NCBI GenBank assembly: GCA_038243395.1
Contig: JBBSRC010000095.1
Coordinates: 1 to 14,676 of the forward strand
Direction of reading: 5' to 3'
Source: Gelidibacter sp038243395
Lineage (GTDB): Bacteria > Bacteroidota > Bacteroidia > Flavobacteriales > Flavobacteriaceae
DNA length: 14,676 bases
In this document: positions 6,715 through 12,829 of the stretch, piece by piece
Layout: the number at the start of each line of letters is the position of its first letter
Position numbering within the stretch: position 1 is the stretch's first letter
The notes under the pieces: model-generated
Database searches by the model: none
What the model saw: only the letters and a program-made list of their open reading frames with translations
Told to the model about the DNA's origin: nothing
Made by a program: the position numbers and the translations under genes

Positions 6715-7549
6715 TTAAATCCTTGTGGTTTTTATAGCCATCACTTTGATCATTTACGTAACAAAATTTCTTTGTCAAATAAAGTGTTGCATTTTGTCCA
6801 GCCGAATCATTATCCAAATAGAGATCGACTATTTCATAATTGGAAATATGCGGTTCAATATTTTTTATAAATGCAATGGAATTTAAAACCATAACATCTG
6901 AAACTTCTATTAAAGGGGCATTCAAAACGGCCAACGATAATAAGTCAAACATCCCTTCCAAGATGATCAGTCGTTTGCTATTTCTTTGGAGATGGGTATA
7001 TGATTTTGGGCTGCTACTATTTTTAAAAATCTTATTCCGCAGTTCCCATCCGTTTTTGTTATTCTGTAAGCCAATAGCGAAAAATTCCTTGTCCTTAAAA
7101 GTGTACCAAACTTCGCTACAATAAGAATTGGCTATCCTTAATGGAATCTCTCTAAAATTCAGATACTGAATCAATGCATAGTGGGTAATGTCCTGTATTT
7201 TGGTAATGCTGATTCCTGTTTCATTTTTACTGAAATGTGGTTGCTGATGAAAAGAAAAACAAGAAATGTCTTCGTTCATAAACTCCAGAGCTTCTTTTAC
7301 AGAAGATTTTAAAAGGCGACATACCAGATCAATCACATTGCCTCCTGCCCCTTCGCCATGGTCGTACCATTGATTTTTAATTTTAGAAACTTTAAAAGAG
7401 GCTTGGGTTTCTGACCTGAAAGGACTCAGAAACCAAGCTTCTTTTTCCGCTGTTTTAGTTGGAAAGTGCCCGAGTTTTGCCAGCGCTTTTTCGATGGGAA
7501 AAGCTCGGGCTCTTTCGCACGACAGCCTGGGTGTTCTTATTACTTTCAT
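6683..7549 (-). CDS. Toprim-domain primase-like protein with degenerate CHC2 region
   Basis: This 288-residue DnaG-like protein is presumably used for priming after transfer or during replication of the element. The N-terminal half (about 22-80) follows the CHC2 zinc-ribbon pattern (SPFRSE...SFKV...WYDHGEGAGGNVIDLV), but the zinc-binding cysteine and histidine positions are replaced, so no metal is expected. The C-terminal Toprim fold shows the catalytic glutamate E198 in ILEGMFD and the DxD pair D246/D248 in LYLDNDSAG. It lies just downstream of an iteron-rich noncoding region and overlaps the mobC-like gene by 16-32 bp, depending on which start that gene uses. Such proteins are regular members of Bacteroidetes mobilisable islands. 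Confidence 0.85.
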   Translation of the reverse strand: MKVIRTPRLSCERARAFPIEKALAKLGHFPTKTAEKEAWFLSPFRSETQASFKVSKIKNQWYDHGEGAGGNVIDLVCRLLKSSVKEALEFMNEDISCFSFHQQPHFSKNETGISITKIQDITHYALIQYLNFREIPLRIANSYCSEVWYTFKDKEFFAIGLQNNKNGWELRNKIFKNSSSPKSYTHLQRNSKRLIILEGMFDLLSLAVLNAPLIEVSDVMVLNSIAFIKNIEPHISNYEIVDLYLDNDSAGQNATLYLTKKFCYVNDQSDGYKNHKDLNDLLCHERKS

Positions 7550-7575
7550 AGCCTATAATAATGTTCGAATTTCAG

Positions 7576-7798
7576 TCATCATTTTTATTTTGATGACAGA
7601 ATGATGACAAAACGATGACGGCCTAAACCCTTATCCTTATTGGTCTAAACTCTATCTATCATCATTTCATCAAAAAAAGTATAATTTGTAGGTTGTTTTT
7701 TCTTTTCATCAGCGATTTTTTTTAGCGAATGATGAAAATCGCTCATACTCCCTATAAACATTAGGTTTGCTGTGTCATCGCTTTGTCATCGTTTCATC
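7576..7798. other. Iteron-rich noncoding region, candidate replication or transfer origin
   Basis: The pentamer GATGA/TCATC occurs eleven times in 223 bp, where chance would give about one or fewer. On the left, three direct units recur at exactly 11 bp: TGATGACAGAA (7591-7601), TGATGACAAAA (7602-7612) and CGATGACGG (7613-7621). On the right the same motif appears inverted at 11-bp spacing, TGTCATCG at 7773-7780 and 7784-7791, plus TCATC at 7794-7798. Between them is AT-rich DNA with two overlapping perfect inverted repeats: TTTTCATC (7703-7710) with GATGAAAA (7731-7738), and AGCGATTTT (7711-7719) with AAAATCGCT (7735-7743). The neighbours are a helicase and a primase-like gene, which favours an oriV. 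An oriT or an operator for the mob operon is also possible. Confidence 0.6.
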
Positions 7799-7804
7799 AT
7801 TTAG

Positions 7805-9001
7805 CTATTCTTCCCCGAAATGTTCCATCAGAAAATCTCTTTTTATGGAATAGTATCTCCCCTTAGCATCGGTCAGCCCCATTCCACCTTCCTGCCAAAT
7901 CATTAATTTACTATAGGACATAGAGTTATCCTGATTTTTAAGTTTCCAGTCCTTTTTAAAAATATGCCGCAGTTGGGTAAGATCCGTTTTGATTCGGGTG
8001 CGGTTTAAAAGATGAAGAGCGTCTAAAGGACATAATTGTACTTCTTCCAACTCTAAGGTCTCCATGGCACTAAGAATGACACTGGCAAGCTCCTTTTCCA
8101 CACGGTTCCTATTGTTCTGCATTAAATTCTCCAAAGCTTTGGTTTTAATCTGCTCAGGTGAGAACCACATTCGGGTGGTATTGGGACTGGTCAGTTCCCG
8201 ATGTTTTAAATGATAAAGAAATGCAGGGATTTCCGCTTCCAGATATTCCAGAAACTGCGTTTCTTCCTTTTTCAAAGACGGTATCTTCAACACCCAAAAG
8301 CGCGTCTCGTTAGTATCAATCTTGATAAAGTTGTCCTCGTTGTTGCTGCACAGAATAAACTTTCCGAAAAACTCTATTTCTCTTTTATCCTTTCCCTTTG
8401 CTTCAAGCATATTGATATTCGTCGTACTCAGGTTCTTAATCCGTTCGGTCAATTCTTCTTTATTGAAAAGCACCTCGTCAATACAGATTAATAACTTGTT
8501 GGCCCAATCTGCATTAAATGGGCTACTGAAACTATCGTTGGTCAAATAGGTTAAATTTCTATCAAAAACCATTTTTAGCCATTTGAGAAAGGTTGTTTTA
8601 CCTGTAGACCGTTCCTTGGACACTAAGCATAATATGGGCAGTATTTGGATTGGTCTCTTATACAGGAGCTGCAGATAGTCCAGGCCCAGATTCAGTTGTT
8701 CGCCGAAAATATGTTCCAACAGCTGTAAAGTATAGGAAAAACTGCCTTCCAAGGGTTTGTGGGGCAATGGCGCATAGGTGTTATAGAAACCGTGCCATTC
8801 CTGTTCGAAGTTTAAATGGCTTGGAAGACTGGTAAATCCGTCATACTTTTTAATGCTTCCAATAAAACTCTTTCCATAATCCTGACGGAGTGCCTCGAGT
8901 TTCCATGGCACAATAATCTCGTTAAGATGTCCGGCAATTGTTGGGATTTGAACCAGTTTATAATAAGTGGTGCCCACGCGAATGTAAGTTGCGCTTTTCA
9001 T
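7805..9001 (-). CDS. SF3-like helicase (primase-helicase family protein of a mobile element)
   Basis: This 398-residue ATPase would unwind element DNA during replication. Walker A is KERSTGKTT (129-137, with K135). Walker B is LLICIDE (170-176, D175/E176). The SF3 motif C-like strand is FILCSNN (215-221), and an arginine-finger candidate is R234 in NETRFWVL. The C-terminal 100 residues look like a winged-helix tail (RHIFKKDWKL...GRYYSIKRDF). There is no primase polymerase domain, so priming may come from the separate Toprim protein. Its start overlaps the HTH gene's stop by 4 bp (ATGA), making the two a tight operon. Family: helicase/primase proteins related to D5 and plasmid replication helicases, assigned from motifs only. 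Confidence 0.85.
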   Translation of the reverse strand: MKSATYIRVGTTYYKLVQIPTIAGHLNEIIVPWKLEALRQDYGKSFIGSIKKYDGFTSLPSHLNFEQEWHGFYNTYAPLPHKPLEGSFSYTLQLLEHIFGEQLNLGLDYLQLLYKRPIQILPILCLVSKERSTGKTTFLKWLKMVFDRNLTYLTNDSFSSPFNADWANKLLICIDEVLFNKEELTERIKNLSTTNINMLEAKGKDKREIEFFGKFILCSNNEDNFIKIDTNETRFWVLKIPSLKKEETQFLEYLEAEIPAFLYHLKHRELTSPNTTRMWFSPEQIKTKALENLMQNNRNRVEKELASVILSAMETLELEEVQLCPLDALHLLNRTRIKTDLTQLRHIFKKDWKLKNQDNSMSYSKLMIWQEGGMGLTDAKGRYYSIKRDFLMEHFGEE

Positions 9002-9297
9002 AATCCGGATTTTTTATTGGTCAACAACTGTTTATTGAACTGTTGTTCTAAAAATTCGTCGGATAGATTAGGTTCTCCCAGAAGCCAGGCATCTATTTCA
9101 GATTTATTAAAGAAGAGTTGTCTAATATGCGGATTGTTTCCAGCTGGTATCAGTTTTAGCTGCGAGAGTTTATAGATCTTACTTTTGGATAGCCCTGTGT
9201 AATTTACCAGGTCATCCATGTTGTATACTTTCTTGTTATGGGAAAGCAGGCTTTTGATATCCTGCAACAAATCCACAACATGTTCTTGCTCATTCAT
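8998..9297 (-). CDS. Small helix-turn-helix protein (excisionase/MerR-type fold)
   Basis: This is a 99-residue DNA-binding protein. Residues 23-75 read as a helix-turn-helix-17/excisionase domain: MDDLVNYTGLSKSKIYKLSQLKLIPAG, then a wing ending RQLFFNKSEIDAWLLG. Proteins of this type head the replication gene pair in Bacteroidetes islands and act as transcription regulators or recombination directionality factors. With no integrase in the module, a regulatory role is more likely than excision. Its own upstream region has a palindrome just downstream of a predicted promoter, which suggests autoregulation. It is coupled to the helicase gene by an ATGA overlap. Confidence 0.85.
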   Translation of the reverse strand: MNEQEHVVDLLQDIKSLLSHNKKVYNMDDLVNYTGLSKSKIYKLSQLKLIPAGNNPHIRQLFFNKSEIDAWLLGEPNLSDEFLEQQFNKQLLTNKKSGL

Positions 9298-9324
9298 AAT
9301 CTTTTTATTTAAGAATTAATAATG

Positions 9325-9342
9325 AGTAAAAGGCCTTTTACT
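9325..9342. promoter_or_regulatory. 18-bp perfect palindrome, probable operator of the HTH-helicase operon
   Basis: AGTAAAAGGCCTTTTACT is perfectly self-complementary over 18 bp. It lies 28 bp upstream of the HTH start codon and about +8 to +25 from the predicted transcription start, where a bound protein would block elongation. A smaller palindrome, CTGTACAG (9347-9354), covers the predicted start itself. Confidence 0.6.
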
Positions 9343-9356
9343 GTTACTGTACAGGG

Positions 9357-9388
9357 CAAACATATGATGATAGATGCAGTGAAAACAA
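9357..9388 (-). promoter_or_regulatory. Bacteroidetes-type promoter (TTG-N21-TATGTTTG) for the HTH-helicase operon
   Basis: On the minus strand the -33 element TTG (9388-9386) and the -7 element TATGTTTG (9364-9357) are separated by 21 bp. This matches the flavobacterial consensus TTG-N17-23-TAnnTTTG. The start would fall near 9350, leaving a leader of about 50 nt that contains the palindrome. Confidence 0.55.
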
Positions 9389-9400
9389 TAGGGAAATAAC

Positions 9401-9422
9401 GATTGCTTTAAGATTGCTCTAA
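9401..9422. repeat. Tandem 11-bp repeat upstream of the HTH promoter
   Basis: GATTGCTTTAA (9401-9411) is followed directly by GATTGCTCTAA (9412-9422), 10 of 11 identical. The pair sits about 50-70 bp upstream of the predicted start, a usual place for an activator or second regulator site. Confidence 0.55.
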
Positions 9423-9455
9423 GTTTTCTTTATAAAAAGTGGAATTGCGTAAATC

Positions 9456-10136
9456 TTAAGTAACACCTAACGCTTTTGAGATGTCCATTCGCACATCATC
9501 ATAATTTCCGTCATGGGTAGCAGCGCACCATTTGGAGTAACTTGAAGGCAGTGTACCTGAATTGATTTCGGAATTTTGAAACGTGAAACGTTCTGAAATA
9601 AGCATATTCAATGACTTTTTGGGCTTTGTATCCATCCTAAAGATGCCGCCGCGAACAATAAGATCCAAAAATGTAAATAAAAAACGAATGTTTCCTGTCT
9701 GTTTGTTCTTGGGAGTTTCCCTTATTACGATCTTTTGCTGTGCGGGCAATCCATTAATCAGCCGAAGAAGGTTCTCTACATCATTACTGTCAAAACCAAA
9801 AAAGACGGTATCGATTCTGGACGGGGACAATAGCAAGAAAGAAAAGCCCTGAACATTACTTTTAAATAATTCCTCAGACTTGAACCAAGTAATCACAAGT
9901 AATAAGGACAAACTAAATAATAACGAAACGAAAATATAGCTTGCTATAATTTGCGTTACCGAGTAACTGGCACCTGAAATTAAAAAATAAAAGGTCAACG
10001 GCACGATGCCTAAAATTACGATAACGAAGATAGAAAGCCTGTTGGTGGTCAAAGCGCCGTGCTTTAACCATAATAGTTTAAGCTCCCTTCTACTTTGATA
10101 TAGCCAACTTGCGAATATTTCAGCTAAACGTTCCAT
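9456..10136 (-). CDS. Two-TM membrane protein of unknown function
   Basis: This is a 226-residue protein not recognised as a known family. Residues 1-30 are a basic, probably amphipathic start. Two strong membrane helices follow (about 33-53 and 58-84) with a very short connector, placing both termini on the same, probably cytoplasmic, side. The soluble C-terminal part (85-226) is basic in its middle (K139-K174). It ends with SERFTFQNSEINSGTLPSSYSKW, a sequence style seen at the C-termini of several Bacteroidetes mobile-element proteins with small DNA-binding-like tails; that resemblance is a weak impression. It occupies the slot between tRNA and replication genes where related islands usually carry an integrase, but shows no tyrosine-recombinase motif. 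It is transcribed toward the HTH gene, with a 158-bp gap. Confidence 0.7.
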   Translation of the reverse strand: MERLAEIFASWLYQSRRELKLLWLKHGALTTNRLSIFVIVILGIVPLTFYFLISGASYSVTQIIASYIFVSLLFSLSLLLVITWFKSEELFKSNVQGFSFLLLSPSRIDTVFFGFDSNDVENLLRLINGLPAQQKIVIRETPKNKQTGNIRFLFTFLDLIVRGGIFRMDTKPKKSLNMLISERFTFQNSEINSGTLPSSYSKWCAATHDGNYDDVRMDISKALGVT

Positions 10137-10179
10137 ATCTTAAAGATAAGAATAAATGAAAGCAAAAGAAAGATGAATT

Positions 10180-10201
10180 GTTGTACAGATGTTGTACTGG
10201 T
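10180..10201. repeat. Tandem 11-bp repeat between the module and the tRNA
   Basis: GTTGTACAGAT (10180-10190) and GTTGTACTGGT (10191-10201) match at 9 of 11 positions with one-turn spacing. The pair lies 44 bp upstream of the two-TM gene and ends just before the tRNA terminator. It could be an operator for that gene or an arm-type recombinase site left from integration next to the tRNA. Confidence 0.5.
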
Positions 10202-10203
10202 GT

Positions 10204-10236
10204 AAAAAACAAAAACCACTCAATTTCTTGAATGGC
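10204..10236 (-). terminator. Intrinsic terminator of the tRNA transcript
   Basis: Reading the minus strand after the tRNA, a 9-bp stem GCCATTCAA / TTGAGTGGT (with two G-U pairs) closes a GAAA tetraloop (10236-10215). It is followed by a U-rich run interrupted by one G. Spacing from the tRNA 3' end is about 15 nt. Confidence 0.8.
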
Positions 10237-10251
10237 TTGTCTTTACTAGCG

Positions 10252-10325
10252 TGGTCCCACCTGGGCTCGAACCAGGGACCACCTGATTATGAGTCAGGTG
10301 CTCTAACCAGCTGAGCTATAGGACC
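10252..10325 (-). tRNA. tRNA with CAU anticodon (elongator Met or Ile2)
   Basis: A full cloverleaf is visible on the minus strand. The acceptor arm is GGTCCTA / TGGGACC with one T-G wobble, the D-arm is GCTC...GAGC, and the anticodon stem CCTGA / TCAGG holds the loop CTCATAA (anticodon CAT). The T-arm is CCTGG-TTCGAGC-CCAGG and the discriminator is A. CCA is not encoded. The acceptor has C4-G69 and C5-G68, pairs that in E. coli help TilS recognise Ile2 rather than Met, so the charging identity is open. A candidate promoter with TAATATTG (10346-10339) and TTG 20 bp further upstream overlaps the end of mce. Confidence 0.95.
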
Positions 10326-10374
10326 GGTTAAGAGGATGCAATATTACTACTTATTTTAAAATACTGCAACAATT

Positions 10375-10779
10375 TTATAGCTTTATCTCTTGGCAAAGCT
10401 CAATCAAAACACCATTGGTACTTTTAGGGTGCAAGAAAGCGACTAACTTATTATCTGCACCTTTTTTAGGCGTTTTATTCAACACTGTAAACCCTTCATT
10501 TGAAAGACGTTCTATTTCTGCTTCAATATCATCAACGGCAAATGCAATGTGATGGATGCCCTCCCCGTTCTTTTCGATAAATTTAGCAATAGAACTATCT
10601 GCCGTAGTCGCTTCCAGCAATTCGATCTTATTTGGACCAGCTTCAAAAAAGGAAGTGCGCACGCCTTCGCTTTCGACGGCTTCAGTTTTATAGTGCGACT
10701 TTCCAAAAAGTGCAGCAAATACAGCATTTGAGACATCTAAATTTTTTACTGCTATTCCTATGTGTTCTATTTTTTTCAT
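10375..10779 (-). CDS. mce: Methylmalonyl-CoA epimerase
   Basis: This is a 134-residue vicinal-oxygen-chelate enzyme that interconverts (2S)- and (2R)-methylmalonyl-CoA in the propionate/succinate route. Two betaalphabetabetabeta modules are visible. They start MKKIEHIGIAVKNL (metal ligand H6) and GIHHIAFAVDDI (H76/H77), and the terminal metal glutamate is E127 in GVLIELCQ. The frame is open upstream to an ATG at 10830, but the extra 17 residues are encoded by a hairpin repeat, so the start at 10779 is preferred and gives the normal family length. The gene is divergent from rbfA, a neighbourhood common in flavobacteria. Confidence 0.93.
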   Translation of the reverse strand: MKKIEHIGIAVKNLDVSNAVFAALFGKSHYKTEAVESEGVRTSFFEAGPNKIELLEATTADSSIAKFIEKNGEGIHHIAFAVDDIEAEIERLSNEGFTVLNKTPKKGADNKLVAFLHPKSTNGVLIELCQEIKL

Positions 10780-10783
10780 ATAA

Positions 10784-10803
10784 ATACCTGCGAAGGCAGG
10801 TAT
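10784..10803. repeat. Hairpin repeat 4 bp upstream of the mce start
   Basis: ATACCTGC (10784-10791) and GCAGGTAT (10796-10803) form a perfect 8-bp stem with a 4-nt loop. A degraded second copy follows (TATACCTGC near 10814-10822, then TCATCTCATTA). The arrangement matches small palindromic elements dispersed in flavobacterial genomes. Its position would place a stable hairpin over the translation initiation region of mce. Confidence 0.7.
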
Positions 10804-10895
10804 CTCATTATTATACCTGCAGAAAGTCATCTCATTAATTCCCCCGACAAACCGACTTAAACATATGCCGTCGAGAGAATCTCATTTTAATTCTT

Positions 10896-10903
10896 CAAAA
10901 ATA
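10896..10903 (-). promoter_or_regulatory. Candidate -7 element (TATTTTTG) for mce
   Basis: On the minus strand TATTTTTG fits the TAnnTTTG consensus, with a transcription start expected near 10890. No TTG is found at the usual -33 spacing, so this is a partial match. It lies back to back with the rbfA element at 10925-10932. Confidence 0.4.
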
Positions 10904-10924
10904 CAATAATCCTTAAATATGCTC

Positions 10925-10932
10925 TATTTTTG
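10925..10932 (+). promoter_or_regulatory. Candidate -7 element (TATTTTTG) for the rbfA operon
   Basis: TATTTTTG fits TAnnTTTG and is followed by GC-containing sequence as in many flavobacterial promoters. The start would fall near 10939, giving a leader of about 75 nt to the proposed TTG codon. No -33 TTG is seen at the usual spacing. It overlaps the first possible ATG-like upstream codon of the frame, which argues against that longer start. Confidence 0.4.
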
Positions 10933-11013
10933 CAGTCATTAAGCCCTAATCGGCTTTTATTTACTAATTTAAGTCATTGGAGTATCCTCTTGGCTTATAT
11001 AAAACAGAACATT

Positions 11014-11409
11014 TTGGAAGAAAGTCATAGACAGAAAAAAATAGGAGGTATTTTGCAGGAAGACTTGGTTGACGTGCTTCAAGGTGCTGCTACTAAAGGT
11101 GGTTTACGTGGTGTGATCATTTCGGTGAGTAAGGTGAACGTGACGGCCGATTTATCGTTGGCTAAAGTATATTTAAGTATTTTCCCTAATAAGGAAGCTG
11201 CTGAACTCTTGGTAGGAATCCGTTCAAACACGCCCTTAATTCGTCATGAATTAGCACAACGCACCAAACATCAGCTACGAAGAATGCCTAATCTGGAATT
11301 CTTTATTGATGATTCATTGGAATATATTGAACGTATCGATAAATCCTTAAGAGGTGAAGACAACCCAATTAAGGATGCTAGTTTATTGGACAAACGTAAA
11401 AAGAAGTAA
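11014..11409 (+). CDS. rbfA: 30S ribosome-binding factor A, TTG start
   Basis: This is a 131-residue KH-fold protein that matures the 30S subunit near the 5' end of 16S rRNA. The family signature is clear: ESHRQKKIGGILQEDLVDVLQ at the start, VTADLSLAKVYLSIFP in the middle, and IRHELAQRTKHQLRRMPNLEFFIDDSLEYIERID toward the end. The frame is open back to 10930, but the extra 28 residues do not resemble RbfA and overlap the candidate promoter. No ATG lies near the conserved start, and TTG at 11014 gives LEESHRQKK, the expected position. The next gene begins on the base after its stop codon. Confidence 0.88.
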   Translation: MEESHRQKKIGGILQEDLVDVLQGAATKGGLRGVIISVSKVNVTADLSLAKVYLSIFPNKEAAELLVGIRSNTPLIRHELAQRTKHQLRRMPNLEFFIDDSLEYIERIDKSLRGEDNPIKDASLLDKRKKK

Positions 11410-12612
11410 TTGAACTTTGCGCTTTACATCGCTAAGCGATACCTCTTTACCAAAAGCAGCAATAATGCGATCAATATTATGACCATTATTGCGGCTTCGG
11501 GTGTGGTTGTTGCCGCAGCAGCGCTGTTTATTGTTCTTTCAGGATTTGCCGGGTTAAAGGATTTTAGCCTTGAATTTTCTTCTTTTGTAGATCCTGATCT
11601 TAAAATTCTCCCAGAACAGGGAAAATCTTTTGTGCTCACCGATAAAGATTCGACCGCATTATCCAAAATTGAAGGCATTGCTTCCTATTCAAAAATCATT
11701 GAAGAGCGCATCATTATTGAATTTGACAACAAAAATTTATTAGCCTCCCTTAAGGGCGTGGATGAAAATTACTTGAAGGTCACGAGTATCGATTCCATGA
11801 TTATCCAAGGGCAATGGTTTGAAAAAGGCAGCGGTCAATTGGTTTCTGGATGGGGAATTGCTCACAATTTATCCTTTGGTGTTTTGGACTATGGAAAAAT
11901 GCTCAATATTTATGTTCCCAAACCTGGTGTTGGTCAAATCACGTCTATCAGAGGTGCATTTAATTCCTTGAATATGGCCAATATTGGCGTTTTTGATATA
12001 AATGAAGATTTGAATAGCACATATGTTTATACAGATATTGTGAACGCCCGTTATTTGATGGACTATGCCAAAAACCAAGTGAGTAGTATAGAATTGAAGC
12101 TTCAACCAAATGCAGACAAGAAAACGGTTAGAAAAGCCGTTCTAGAAACTTTTGAAACTTCTATTATTATCAAAAACAGAGCACAACTAAACGATGCGCT
12201 TTACAAGATGTTGAACACGGAAAATCTGGTCGTTTATCTCATTTTCACTTTGGTCATTATCATCGCTTTATTTAATGTGATTGGCGCCTTAATTATGATG
12301 ATCCTGGACAAAAAAGGCTCTTTACATACCCTTTATAATATTGGAGCGACTACCAAAGACATCAGACGAGTATTTTTCCTTCAAGGGAGTTTGATGACTA
12401 TTATCGGCGGCATTGTAGGTGTTTTGATAGGATTTATCCTTGTAGTGCTACAGCAACAATTCGCTTTGGTGATGATCACGCCTTCGCTTCCTTATCCTGT
12501 AGATATTAAGATTTTGAATATTGTCTTAGTTTTAGTAACGATTACCATTTTGGGATTGATTGCTTCTAAAATTGCATCTGGACGGATTAATGAGAAGTTG
12601 ATGCAGAGTTGA
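11410..12612 (+). CDS. LolC/FtsX-family ABC transporter permease, TTG start
   Basis: This 400-residue inner-membrane protein is of the lipoprotein-releasing (LolC/LolE-like) or MacB-FtsX permease type. One membrane helix near the N-terminus (about 22-46), a large periplasmic MacB_PCD domain (50-265) and three C-terminal helices (about 272-298, 321-348 and 366-388) are the family plan. The start MNFALYIAKRYLF, then NAINIMTIIAASGVVVAAAAL, is typical of flavobacterial members. The only suitable start is TTG at 11410, directly after the rbfA TAA (TAATTG), so translation is probably coupled to rbfA. No ABC ATPase gene adjoins, so the partner would be encoded elsewhere. The exact substrate is not evident. 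Confidence 0.9.
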   Translation: MNFALYIAKRYLFTKSSNNAINIMTIIAASGVVVAAAALFIVLSGFAGLKDFSLEFSSFVDPDLKILPEQGKSFVLTDKDSTALSKIEGIASYSKIIEERIIIEFDNKNLLASLKGVDENYLKVTSIDSMIIQGQWFEKGSGQLVSGWGIAHNLSFGVLDYGKMLNIYVPKPGVGQITSIRGAFNSLNMANIGVFDINEDLNSTYVYTDIVNARYLMDYAKNQVSSIELKLQPNADKKTVRKAVLETFETSIIIKNRAQLNDALYKMLNTENLVVYLIFTLVIIIALFNVIGALIMMILDKKGSLHTLYNIGATTKDIRRVFFLQGSLMTIIGGIVGVLIGFILVVLQQQFALVMITPSLPYPVDIKILNIVLVLVTITILGLIASKIASGRINEKLMQS

Positions 12613-12617
12613 TTTTT

Positions 12618-12709
12618 CAGTCAGCAGTCAGCAGTCTTCAGTTAGCAGTCTTCAGTACTTCGCGCCCCCGCGAATGCTACGGAAGGATAGGCGGTCAGCA
12701 GTGTTCAGT
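12618..12709 (+). repeat. Heptad tandem repeat (nnnCAGT) after the permease gene
   Basis: From 12618 a CAGT is followed by five 7-bp units to 12656: CAGCAGT, CAGCAGT, CTTCAGT, TAGCAGT and CTTCAGT. Two more units (CAGCAGT GTTCAGT) recur at 12696-12709 after a GC-richer interruption. The array lies in the 217-bp convergent gap between the permease and dusB. The same gap also holds AAGCTT repeats around 12802-12822 (CAAGCTT twice, 14 bp apart). Confidence 0.7.
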
Positions 12710-12829
12710 CTCCGTTGTCACTTTTCGGTCATTAAAACTAAAATTTCCAAATCAAAAGAGCTAAAGATGATCAACTCTCAATTTTACAGACTTCAAACTC
12801 CAAGCTTCGTGCTTCAAGCTTGTCGCTTT

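Noticed and set aside
7591..7798. Iteron cluster as a CRISPR array
   Set aside because: Units are 11 bp and directly abutting, with no spacers and with opposite orientations; no cas gene is nearby.
4849..10330. tRNA 3'-end direct repeat (att sites) flanking the mobile module
   Set aside because: No copy of the tRNA T-arm or acceptor sequence was found left of the module. The best resemblance, GTGGT near 4964-4968, is only five bases, so no att pair can be claimed.
10780..10830. Upstream 17-codon extension of mce
   Set aside because: The extension is made of a palindromic repeat and does not resemble the family; the start at 10779 gives the canonical MKKIEHIGIAV opening.
10930..11013. 28-codon upstream extension of rbfA
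   Set aside because: It does not resemble RbfA and begins inside the candidate -7 element.
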